A stretch of 64,000 nt of DNA, from the NCBI GenBank assembly GCA_036346255.1, contig CM070636.1, forward strand, positions 26,915,539 through 26,979,538, read 5' to 3'. Below, in pieces: positions 19,824 to 30,388 of this stretch. The position numbers were made by a program, and so were the translations under genes. The first letter of the stretch is position 1. Every line of letters begins with the position of its first letter. The notes beneath the pieces are model-generated. The model did not search any database and was not told the DNA's origin. It saw nothing but the letters and a program-made list of their open reading frames with translations. Origin of the DNA: Ampelocalamus luodianensis (lineage: Eukaryota > Streptophyta > Magnoliopsida > Poales > Poaceae).

Positions 19824-21628
19824 TGTTAGAGATATGCTCTAGAGTCAATCATAGAGATGATGATATCACGTCTATGTTTATGCATTATTGAATAAGTGTT
19901 ATTCTGTTCCTTGATTGAATCATCAGTTATAAAGATCAATGAGTATGTGATTTGTTGGTGAAGCTCTTTTAACTAATGATGATGTCATTATAAATGTATC
20001 CTTGGTCGAATGTCACTAGTTGGGACACTAGTAACTCTATCGACCAGCACATGTATTAATTGATGACCATGTTTCACCGGTCATGGATATAGGGATATCA
20101 AATCAATAATGTGGACACATATTAGAGAACATGGTGTTCACTGTTGAAATTATTATGATTCTATATGTCATCAGTTGGTTTCAAGCAATGATGATGTATA
20201 ATCCTTAGACCTGAGATCAGCATGATTTCTTACATGTGTAATAGCACTCTTAGGGGTTGCCAAACGCTACTCCGTAACTGGGTAGTTATAAAGGTTGCTT
20301 TCGGGTATGCTATGAAACATGCAGAGGAATGTGACTGATCGGATATGAAATTTGCCCCTCCTAACATAGCAGGAGAGATGTCTCTAGGCCCCTCGTTGTG
20401 GTCGGATAAAGAAAGTGCATGGTCATGCTACTAATAGTCGAAGAGTTCGACCACGTGATGTTATCCAACACTTGATCGAGAAAGTATTGAACAGTTCATG
20501 AATGACAAATTATCTCACCTGAAGTTCAACTAGATGTCGTGAGGCAAAGGGAGAATACACAAATAGGTCATTCAATTCGACTAGATACAAGCGATCATGA
20601 TCGATCGTATACGATTCTGAGCTAGTTGTAGATCGTGCGTACACGCTACTGAGCTGGTCGTGGACCGTCGAAACTAGTTGTACACAGTTACGAGCTGATC
20701 ATAAGAAGATATGAGCTGGTCGAGATCGGTCTAAATCGGTCATACATACATTCTGGTGCCGGTCGTATGGAGATACTGAATCGTCGTAGATCGATCGAAC
20801 ATAGTTCTGCATCGATCATATGGAGATACTAATTGGTCGTAAGGTGTTACAAACTGATCGTAAGGAGTTGCAAACTAGTCGTAAGGAGTTACAGACTGGT
20901 CGTAACTACACATGGACTGCTCATGACTGAATTCGAGCTGGTTGTAAATGATAAGGACCTGGTCATAGATCATATTGCATTAAGGTTTGTCCGATATAAA
21001 TTATGTGTATTCGAGAATCGTTATGTCCTGCTAGGTACCACTACGACTCTTGGTCAGAAAGGTGTTTCCGTGTCACAACCGAACTATACATGAGCCTACA
21101 GGGTCACACACTTAACGGGTTAGAACAAATCAGTACAGATACGATTCATCAAACATGTTCGGATAGGATCCGTCATAGGTATTATATAAGGAGATGCTTG
21201 AGGCTAAACGGGGAGGGGAACAAAGGAGACACACGACAAGAGTTGACGTGAGTTGCTCTAAAACCCTAGCCTCCATCTTCTTGAGAGAGCCTTCCCGTGC
21301 GACTTGGTGCTAGCACACCGACGTATGACGTTCCTGCCCTGAACGTGTGGATACCATAGAAACGCTACAACGTTGTTGCGTTTGAGGACTATCCACCATC
21401 TTGGTGAAGAACTAGATTGGTTGCTGGAGGAGACGATTGACTACCGTGAACGATTGAGTACGACCACTACATCGACGCGCTCTTCGTTAGACCAGGCTGC
21501 TCCAATGTTTTTTTCACTTCACTACGCATCTGCTGGTAATGATCTGTGATCATCTACTTGCTTGGCTTTCTAGTTTACGTGGTAGAAATTTTGATTTGTT
21601 GCTTCCGTAGCCTACCTGTATCCCAACA
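19824..21628 (+). mobile_element. Copia-type solo LTR (1.8 kb)
   Basis: It begins TGTTAGAGATATGCTCTAGAG and ends CTGTATCCCAACA. Identical CTAAT pentamers flank it (19819-19823 and 21629-21633), so the insertion is complete and lacks an internal region: a solo LTR from LTR-LTR recombination. The start resembles the long LTRs of the BARE/Angela/RIRE1 Copia group (family resemblance from memory). A TATTATATAAGG TATA-like box lies near 21180-21191. A degenerate tandem repeat occupies 20560-20925. Confidence 0.88.
20560..20925 (+). repeat. Degenerate ~20-bp tandem repeats in the solo LTR
   Basis: Repeated CTGGTCGTAAGGAGTTACAA-like units, most regular at 20835-20905 (TGGTCGTAAGGTGTTACAAA and variants). 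More diverged GAGCTGGTCGT... units extend upstream to about 20590. They lie in the U3 part about 260 bases before the TATA-like box, where LTRs often carry enhancer repeats. Confidence 0.7.
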
Positions 21629-21919
21629 CTAATGATGTCAAATACATTCAAATTGTCAAGCTCTATCTGATACAACTAGACAAACATATAGATCTAACTG
21701 ATATAACCAAACAAGCATAGAATACAATATTAAGGGCTTGTAGAATCTACTAACAAGGACTCCTGATGCGTGTGCACATCGGTGGCTGCCACAAGATATC
21801 TAGAACACTAGCACCCTAATAGCTACCTACAACACGTAAACACAACATAATTTATAAGAACTTGAATTCAACACAAGTGCAATAATAATTTCAAACTCAA
21901 GATAGAAAAAGAATTATAC
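21629..21919. other. Spacer between solo LTR and hAT-like relic
   Basis: AT-rich sequence with the CTAAT duplication at its start and no recognised element; probably 3' flank of the minus-strand hAT-like gene. Confidence 0.35.
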
Positions 21920-24112
21920 CACTAAGTTCTATGAGAGGTAAGTGGTTTCTATGCTCTTTCATGGCTTGATAGCGTCACATAATCTTATTGTCATCAATTG
22001 CCGTAAATATCTCTCGCTCAACATAGCATACCATCATGTCATTCAACCATTCATCATTTATCTTATATCATAGGTCCGTCTTTATGGTATTCATGGCTAA
22101 GAAAACTCTCTCAACTAATGCGGTTGCCACAGTAATATCAGTGCAAGTGTGATGAGACGATAAACCAATGGGTAGATCAAATGTTGTCTAGTTTCAACCA
22201 ACATGACAACAAGCTCAGGAAGACTACCAACAACTAAAAAAATCAGGACTTCTTTCCGTGACATCAATGTATATGTTGAATTGATCATTCAACAGATGAC
22301 GATCTTGTCGAGAAAAGTCCATAGAGTAAATATTTGCAAAATCAACTAGCTTCTCATGATCAAAGCTTCTAAAAGAATCTTTAGGATCTAGACATACAAT
22401 GAATTTCAATAGCTATGTCAAAGTTTCACTAAATCGACTATGCATCTCAAGTAATTTTTTTGTCAAGCACCTCATTAAAGATCTTTGCATTACAATGATG
22501 GAAGAAACTAACCATTTTGCGCGAACGTCTTGAATAACCTCTATTCGAAATGTTATCATTCATATTTGGCACTGGAATCTCTTTTGCAACATAGAAGGTA
22601 GTGACATCATCCAAAAGTTGCTCCCATCCATGTTCTCTCAAACGTTGTAGGAGACTCTTGACAGACACAATAATAATCATTGCACTAACTATGTTTTGAT
22701 CCTTTTGTTGCAATGCTTGTGACATATCATTAGTTAAACCAAACACCTTAAGCATCAAATGTAAGATAAGAATAAATTCAAAGCTTTCCATTGATTTTAA
22801 CAAACCTGATGCTTTGCCTTTGTATGATGTGAACCCCGACATGAATCACTAGGTCTTGCTAAAGTTGTCTCTTGATTTTTGTCTCTTCTTGAAGAAATCT
22901 TACCATTCTCTAGTTTCTCCATAGTTTTGTCATGATGGTTATGCAACAATGCTCCTTTTGTCTACAGGAAGCACGTGTCATGGTCACAATTGTATTGGTA
23001 TAGAAAAAAAATCACTCACACCTAGAATGCCTTTTCCAAGAGCAAGAACCACCAATTGAAGCTGGTGGGCAAAACAATGCACATAAAAGCACGAGGGTTT
23101 TCATCTAGCACAATTTCTTTAAACCATTTAGTCCTCCACACATATTTGAGGCTCCATCATATTCTTGTCCTCTTAATCTAGACATGGATAAGCGATGTTG
23201 ACCAAACAATTCATCCAAAGATCTTTCCAATGAGGCGAACGTAGTATCAACAACATGCTCAACACCCAGCAATCTTTCCAAAACGTTTTGTTGAGTGTTC
23301 ACAAACCTACAAAAGAAAATATATGAATTTAGATTTGTATAAGGATAGAGGATCGAATAGTTAAAAAACTAAAAATAAACACAAAACTAACTTCACAATC
23401 ACATCCATTTGCTCCTCAACTGACGTATCATGGGACTCATCAACTAGTAGAGAGAAATGGCCATCCCCAAGCTCGCCAAGGGTGCCTTGTGTAGTCTCTT
23501 GTGTGCAAGCTTTCACAATTTCTTTTTGGATCTTTGGAGAGGTCAATTGATGACTCCCAGGAGCATTCTCATTAATCACATCGCCTACATCCTTAAACCT
23601 TTCACCGTACTAGTTCAATAACTCGCGAAAATTTCCCTTATTGATGGAAGTACAAGACTCATTATGCCCACGAAAAGCAAGAGCTTGCATAAGAAGGAAT
23701 CTTACAACACCTAAAACATGAGTCAAATGAGTTTGATATGTAATCTTTGACTTGTTGTTGTGAGCAGAAAGCGCATAAGACATACTTTGCTTCTGATTTT
23801 TGAAATCATCAAAACATTTTATTGCATTATTGTGAAAGCTATTTGGTCCACCTACATGAGTATTGAAATATTCAACTAATCTCCTCTAATTTGTAAAACC
23901 CGCTTTATGAAGGCATCACTGCAAACTTTTAGCAATTGCGGACTTTTGAAAAGAAAACAATACAAATAATAAATCGATCTTTGGTTACATCAGTACTCTA
24001 ACGATCAAACCGATCATACCACGCTTCTCTAAATGCCCTACTTGATTTTGCATTATATTTTCGAGGGAAATCATGACCTCGTGGGTGGCATGGACCTTTC
24101 AACAAATACACC
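21920..24112 (-). pseudogene. hAT-transposase-like (ZMYM1-like, DUF4371) gene relic, body and C-terminus
   Basis: Read on the minus strand from 24112: VYLLKGPCHPRGHDFPRKY, a broken TTF zinc-finger area, HVGGPNSFHNNAIKCFDDF, QALAFRGHNESCTSINKGNF, NENAPGSHQLTSPKIQKEIV, GHFSLLVDESHDTSVEEQMD (DUF4371, with an acidic hAT-type catalytic region), SMSRLRGQEYDGASNM, SFEFILILHLMLKVFGLTND, QHRLS and SRRSRKMVSFFHHCNAKIFN. It ends with the hAT dimerisation tail near 22130-21960 (VATALVERVFLAMNTIKTDL, DEWLNDMMVCYVEREIF). Domain order is complete for this family, but stops and frameshifts occur throughout. The N-terminus continues beyond the retrotransposon at 32736. Plants carry many such genes of domesticated or mobile hAT origin. 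Confidence 0.9.
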
Positions 24113-26437
24113 TGTAATACCCCGAAAGTGTGACAGGCAAATAGTCGGGAGAGATTAAATGTTCGGGAGAGAAATAAATGAAATTACGGGAAGGACCAAT
24201 TGGAAAATGCGCAATTCAAAAGTTAAAAAGGGGGGGATTTCTGATTTTGACCCAACTTGGGATTGGGCCTCGGCCCATGTGGGCTCTAGGGTGGCCGGCC
24301 AAAGGGGGAGGGGGCGCCACTTCCTTCCCCCCTCCAACCCTAGCCGCCCCCACTTCCTGCGCCTCCCTCCTCCTTTCCCCTTTGTGGCCGCACCCCATCC
24401 CTCCCCATCTTCCCTTGCGCAACCTCCCCTCCAGCAGCCCCTCCTCCACGGTTCTCCCCCCTGCTGGCCGGCCAAGGCTTCCCCATCCCCGCTGCCGATC
24501 AAGTGGAGAAGGAGAAGAAGTTCCCGGCGGAGTTTCGTCCTAGGAGGAAGAAGGAGGTAAGGAGAGGAGACCTTCTTTGTGGGGGTAATCCGTCGTCTTC
24601 CCATGTTCTACAAGGGTAACGAAGACTCTTCCCCGCTGAATCTCTTGTATTAGATGCGTTTATGAATTCGTTTAGTGGATCGGTCGCCGACTGCTGTAGA
24701 TTGCGTTCTGTCCAGATTGTTGCTCGGACAGTTTCGTGCGCTTAGAGGCCGAACCAACAGTTTTGGTCTGATATAAATATTTATATAATTCTCTTAGCTT
24801 TCAGTGGCCGCCAAGATCACCGGATTCCGACTTACGGATCAAAAGATATGAATTCTATAGTGTCGCTGTCCTGTTGATCTGTCAGTTTTTGGACAGTCTG
24901 TAGGAAACTGGGGTAAACCATTAGTTAAATTCGAAATCATAGGATCTCGATATAACGAAATATGTAGTTAATTTCCATACGTTTTCAGAGAGATAAAGAA
25001 CGCAAGATTTGGACTTTCGTAGCAAAAGTTATGGTGGTTTTAGTGTACTGTCCAAAGAACCCGATGTGAATTCTGATGTCTGATAGATTGGCTTGCTAGG
25101 GGCAGTAAATGGCAGAATCAAGAGGGCTCCTCGACTAAGTTTATTTAGGTAATTTAATTACCTTTTCAGAAAGTATAAGATCATCTTATTTGTACTCCTG
25201 AGCAGAAAGTTATGTATTTTAGAAGTTGACTGGCCGCAGTGGGCACCAAATCGATCGCTAGAAATTAGAAGATTAGAAAACACTTAGGGGTTTATCGAGT
25301 TCAATTGTGATGTTACTTATGTTCTTGGTCCAGTATGTTGGCCTTAGATTGGGGACATCTTTATGTTCAGGTGGGAGCGTGATCCCAGGGGCAGCACCCT
25401 CTTTGCGTCCACCGATCTCGCACAGTTGAGGCAAGTATTCGGGTTATTGCATATTTATGATTGTATGCTGAAATTGTGTTGTGTCTTGCTCGTAATAGCT
25501 ATGCATAGATGTTAATGTCATGAGCTTCCATCTATCTTGATGAATGCAAGTTATGGTTAAAGTTTCGTTCGTATGATGTTAATGCTTACATGTTATTGTA
25601 TTCACATTAAATTTGTATGTATGGAAGATGATGTCATAGTGCATATGCATGTCTTGTGCATGTTTGGGTCTTGGTCACGTGGTGACTAAGTATACAATAT
25701 TGAGGTCCCCGTCATGCAATGACGGGCTTGAGGTCCCCACATTCGCGGAATGTGGGCAAGTGAGAAAGGAGGTCTCCATCATTGAGATGATGGGCAAAAG
25801 TCCCTATACATGTGGTGTATAGGCTCTTGGTTCCTGTGCCAGAGGGCACAGGCAAGGGTATACATCGACGGATGTATACCCTGCATTACCGGTAAGATAC
25901 GAAAAGGAGATAAAGTTCAAAAGGTGCATTGCATTTGATTGCATTCCATAAGTGTGAAAGCTATGATCAGTGTAATGTTGTTGTGGAATGTTGATGCTAT
26001 AACTGTGACTTTTGCTTTAACCTTGTTGATACTTGCTGAGTCTTTGGGCTCACACTTGCTTTTATATGTTTTAGGTACATCTGGCAGGAACAACATGCAT
26101 GGAAGGGGTTAGACGTTGGATGCACTCACTACCTCGCAACCTCAAGATGTTGCCATTTAGCTTTCTTCCAATAATAAGTGAACTTCCTGAGAATCACTTA
26201 AGGATGGTCATGAGTTTCAGATTAATTGTAATAATGAGATTAGTATGATTTGTTTAAGTTATTTTGATTAACTTGGATGAACTTGAATATGGAGTCTATT
26301 GTTAATTGCTTTGATTAATTGTTGGAACCTCGGTATAGTTAACTATATAAAGGAGGTTATGCCGAAAATTAGTAAACTGTTCTAGTTTAATTTAATTCCA
26401 GTAGCATTCTAGGCTCTTCTTGTGTTGGGGTGTTATA
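24113..26437 (+). mobile_element. 5' LTR of the 8.6-kb Gypsy element
   Basis: 2325 bases, TGTAATACCCCG at the start and GGGGTGTTATA at the end (terminal CA mutated to TA; the 3' LTR keeps CA). A CT-rich GC block lies at about 24290-24480. CTACAAGGGTAACG near 24608 looks like a splice donor, and TATATGTTTTAGGTAC near 26063 like an acceptor, with the hairpin array between them, so transcripts may be spliced within the LTR (inference). Long open frames in the GC block run on both strands and are compositional. Confidence 0.9.
25671..25881. repeat. Tandem array of seven hairpins in LTR (best-preserved copy)
   Basis: In order: TTGGTCAC/GTGACTAA (25671-25689, one G-T pair), CCCGTCAT/ATGACGGG (25708-25726, loop GCA), CCCACATTC/GAATGTGGG (25736-25756, loop GCG), CCATCAT/ATGATGG (25776-25793, loop TGAG), CCTATACA/TGTATAGG (25803-25823, loop TGTGG), CCTGTGCC/GGCACAGG (25833-25852, loop AGAG) and GGGTATACATC/GATGTATACCC (25856-25881, loop GACG). 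Stems are 7-11 bp, loops 3-5 bases, and spacers short and mostly unpaired. Confidence 0.95.
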
Positions 26438-26439
26438 GT

Positions 26440-26451
26440 TGGTATCAGAGC
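26440..26451 (+). promoter_or_regulatory. Primer-binding site for initiator methionine tRNA
   Basis: TGGTATCAGAGC, two bases after the end of the 5' LTR, is complementary to the 3' end of plant initiator tRNA-Met. It is the standard minus-strand primer site of many plant LTR elements and fixes the element's orientation as plus. Confidence 0.93.
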
Positions 26452-29400
26452 GGGCTGTAGGTCCGTGGTGATAATAATTAATTAAAAATTGCTAATGCTA
26501 ATCAACTTAAAAGTTTGACACATCGGTACTGCATAGGGATGGGGATGGGCTAATCATTGCATTTACGTTTCCGTTATATCGTTTTGATGATTGCTGATAT
26601 TAATTGAGTTTGACTGCTTATTAATTAATTATTATGATTATTATGAGTAGGAATAATCGATGTTGAGAGGTTAAGGTCGTGGTTGTGACCCTGGGCTTTA
26701 CCAGGTTACATCACCGTTCGTGGAGTGGGAATAGAGAAGTGCGACCTCGGATGTCTTAGTATAGGTGCTGATAGTGGGTATATTTAGAAGAGCTGTTCTC
26801 TTCCTTGAATTTGAATTTGGTCAACTCTTATCCGGTTGCGATTGATGGGTTGCTTTGAAAAATTTTGGTGTGTTTCCATTGGCTTATTTTGACCCGTAAA
26901 TCAATTATTGTTTTTCCAACCGTTGAGTTAATCTCGCGATTGGTGAACTTTACTTTGCTAATTGTCAAGATTGACCTTTGTATAGGAGTTTTGTTTTTCT
27001 TATTGGAAGACTTGACCTATTTATTCGCTTGATGTTTTTGGTTAATGAAAGTTTCCTTTTGCAAGTCTTTTAGTACATGAAGGCTTTGACTCAACGTATC
27101 TCTATTGGGTGTTTTGAGTGTTGAAGATTAATGGTTGTGTTATGAGTTATCAAGTTGAGTCTGCAGTGTGTGCATGATCGATCTTAACTAAGATCCTTAA
27201 CAAGGAAAGTTGAATAAGTGGAGGTTGTCCTCTAGTAGTTCTTGATGAGCTGTGACTATGAGTATGACAATATTTAGTTGGAATCAATAGAGTTATTAAG
27301 AGGTGTGGTATATTGATGACTTGGTCTGATCGTTAGGATTGTGGAATCGGGTAGATTTATTGGATAACACGGAGTAATGTATCTTAATGGATTAGCCTAC
27401 CCATTAGTGATGGTTATGTTAAGAATGTGTTTGAATGATGCCTTAGAGGATATCAAATTTGGAAATTTTCATTAACTGGTTACTTGATGATCATACATAA
27501 TTGCTAGATTGAAACATATATATTGGATTAGACAAACGTTGAGGTAGCATGTCGTGAAACCCTGTTGTACAGGAGATGAGATTATTAAATGTTGACTTGT
27601 GTTTATAGATGGTTATGTGACTACAAATAGAAGTAGGATCCTATTTGCATACATGATACATACAATTGACAATTATTAATGATAGTTGGAGCGGGTGTGA
27701 GAAACACTAATGGTTGAGTGGATGAATGAGTAAGTGGCCTCTGATAGTGTGCTTTGTGAAATTATTATTTGATAGTATGAACTAGTTAAAATAGGTTTGT
27801 TTCAACCTTGTGGCTTGTGTTTCTTTTGGAGAAGTTTATGATGGGATAAGAGGCTATGATGAGTCTCGCTAAGAGTGTACTGTTTCATTAGTAGTGTGAT
27901 TGTCAGTAAGGAATTATGATGATAATATTGAATGTTTTGTATAAAGGGCATGGATCGCTCGCCAGATATTGATTAAATGAATATGATTCTAATTCGCGTT
28001 TGTGATCATTCAGACCTCATGTTGATGTGGTAGCTGAATTTGTTTAGAGCAAAGTGACGTGTTGAGAGGTTTTATTAGTTCCTAAGTGGTTTATGTGTTG
28101 TGATCTTCAAATACTCCTTGTCGGAATTGGCATGGTGATGTTGTAACCAACGAAAGTCGAGTGAAGTAGAAGTATTTGAGATTGAAGTAAAGTTTTGTAA
28201 CTTGCAGATTATTGAAGTTTGTCTAAAACTTTTGTTCTTGCCCATAAGAGTTTTCCCAAATTTTAAAAGCAGTGTTTTATTCTCGTTTGAGGTTTGACAT
28301 TCTCTGCTTGTGGGACGTGCGCCCTCAACTTTGATCATATCTATTGGTTTCCGAGAACAGTTTTATCTGATTGTTTCACTTGATCTTATAACTACTGTTA
28401 GTGGTAACGTTTTCCTTTGTGCTGAAATTTATTTCTAATTGCCTCTACTTCTAAGAAAGGGTTAACCGAACTGTACTGCAAAGTTTCTTCGGTTGTGATT
28501 TGGCATCTAGATAGTGGTGGTCTAGTAGATGGTTTGGTGAACCTTTAGGTATCAGGTTGTCTGAGAGGCCTGGAGTAATAAATCGATTTATTAGAATAAT
28601 CCTTGAAGAAGATTTGAGTTAAAAAGAATATTTGTCTTTGGAACTAACAGATTTCGTTGTCGCAACTAGTAGAACCTATGGCAAGATGTAGTCCAAGATT
28701 TGGTGTTCTTTTGACCGAACATTACAAATAGCAAGTATGAAAATCTGGATCAGTTTATTAGAGTGTCGCAATTGGACACTTAGAAATATTATGTAGAAGA
28801 GTTTTGATGGTGAAGTTAATGAGAGTAGCAGTGTAGAGAAATCTATTAGTCATGTTAATGATGGGATAGCAGGGATTGATAAGTAATTATCAAGTATAAC
28901 TTGGTCTCAGTGATTAGCCCTATGGGAGTTAGATTATCTCTAAAGATAGCCTGATCAAGAACATAACCATTTATTGATGTTAGTGACTGAGTATGTTTGA
29001 ATCTTGATCAATCGGTTAAAGTACTGTGAATGGGTATTTTGTGGTCGTGTAGCTGAATTGGATGGATATGGTTAGAGAAGGTCTAAGGTTGGTGAAATAA
29101 ATCGCTTTAGGTGGTATCTGATTAGTGAGGAATGTTCATATTAATTACTGAGGTTATTGATTGAGCTGTGTGAATTTTAGTAAACGAATTTGAGGATTTC
29201 CTATCAATTATGCTAGAAATTCATGGTAGGAAACTTGGAGGTTAAATTTGGGGCTTTGCATGTTATGCTAGGACCCTGGAGACCTCATATTATGTGTAGA
29301 GGTGGATGAGCAGGCTTAATTTTGAATAGTGTGTTGATCTTTGATAGAATACTTTGGGTAAGGTAAATGAGTGTGGATGTGGTGAATTTCACATTGATTA

Positions 29401-30388
29401 TCCATAATGATGAAGGTGACGTGATTGCGGAGGAAATCTATTTTGAGGTGTGTTGGGAATTATTTATCAAAGTAATTCCTTTAGTAGAAGTTGAACAGTA
29501 TGTTATTATGAACCTAAGAGTATCTCTATCTAGGTGTGGATTTTATGCGTCAGATTTGAGCATAGATTTGAGATGGCCAAATTAAAATAAACGAATTGGT
29601 GTGTTTATGTGATGATTTGGAATCTCATGGTTTAAGAGAAAGTTAAATTCTTAAAGAAAGTTTGAGAAAAAGGTTGTATTCTCGAATGATGAATTATTCT
29701 CTTGGTTTTTGAATCTTTTGGCTTTTGGATTTAACTCTTTTGGTAAGGAGTTGGTAGTGCATGTTGCGATGGGAATCTTTTATTTTCAGCTGAGTTCTGT
29801 TTTTCAAAGAGGTTGTTTTAAAACAAGTTCTGTTGTGCGTCTCGGGTTAAAAGAGGTGCCCATTGTCAAAGTGAAGAGATCGAATGATACAAGGAACAAG
29901 GGTTCTTTGTGTTATGCCCAGGTCTTGTGGTTTGGTACCAAAGGGAATGTTGGCCCAAGGTACATTGGTTGTTTCTAGAAGTTGTGGAGATTTAGAAGAT
30001 AGCGTAGGACCATTTGGAGTCCTGGCTTGTAGCATGGAATGTTTTGTATGACTTTTTGTCGAGGGAGTATTGGAGAAATCTGGAGGGTAAAGTTTCCTTA
30101 GAACAATTGATCCACGGGTAAGACCGTGCCTTCGAGATGTGTCCGTCGAGTGACTCTTGAAAGGTTGGGACAAGTAGTAAGGTGTAACGCGTCAGTACGT
30201 CAAGGTGTTTTTGTCGCAGCAGACCGAGAGAGAGAGGCCACTTGGGAACTGGAGTCTCGCATGCACGAGCTATATCCAGACTTGTTCACATCAGGTGTGT
30301 ATTCTTGTTGTTAAATTTCCAATCTCAGATTTATCTCGTGAAGTTTGGTGTTTAGATTCGGGGTCGAATCCTGTTAAGGGGGGTAGAA
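26452..30388 (+). pseudogene. Internal region of the 8.6-kb Gypsy element, coding capacity lost
   Basis: A gag-like start (ATGAGTAGGAATAATCGA at about 26644, then arginine/glycine-rich codons broken by a stop) follows the leader. From there to about 30100 the sequence is AT-rich with dense stops in all frames, and I recognise no polymerase domains. Near the end, REREATWELESRMHELYPDL (30215-30280) is the tail of an integrase chromodomain, and AAGGGGGGTAGAA just before 30389 is the polypurine tract. The ends needed in cis (primer site, chromodomain tail, polypurine tract) persist while coding is gone. Confidence 0.75.

Noticed and set aside
24155..24604. 149-codon minus-strand and 121-133-codon plus-strand frames in the LTR, repeated at 30454-30903
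   Set aside because: They occur on both strands of a GC/CT-rich LTR leader and are low-complexity; they are composition effects, not genes.
25671..25881. CRISPR-like array (regular repeats with variable parts)
   Set aside because: The units are self-complementary hairpins with differing stems, not direct repeats with spacers, and the setting is a plant LTR.
26440..26451. tRNA gene fragment (TGGTATCAGAGC)
   Set aside because: It sits two bases after an LTR and is the primer-binding site; no cloverleaf surrounds it.
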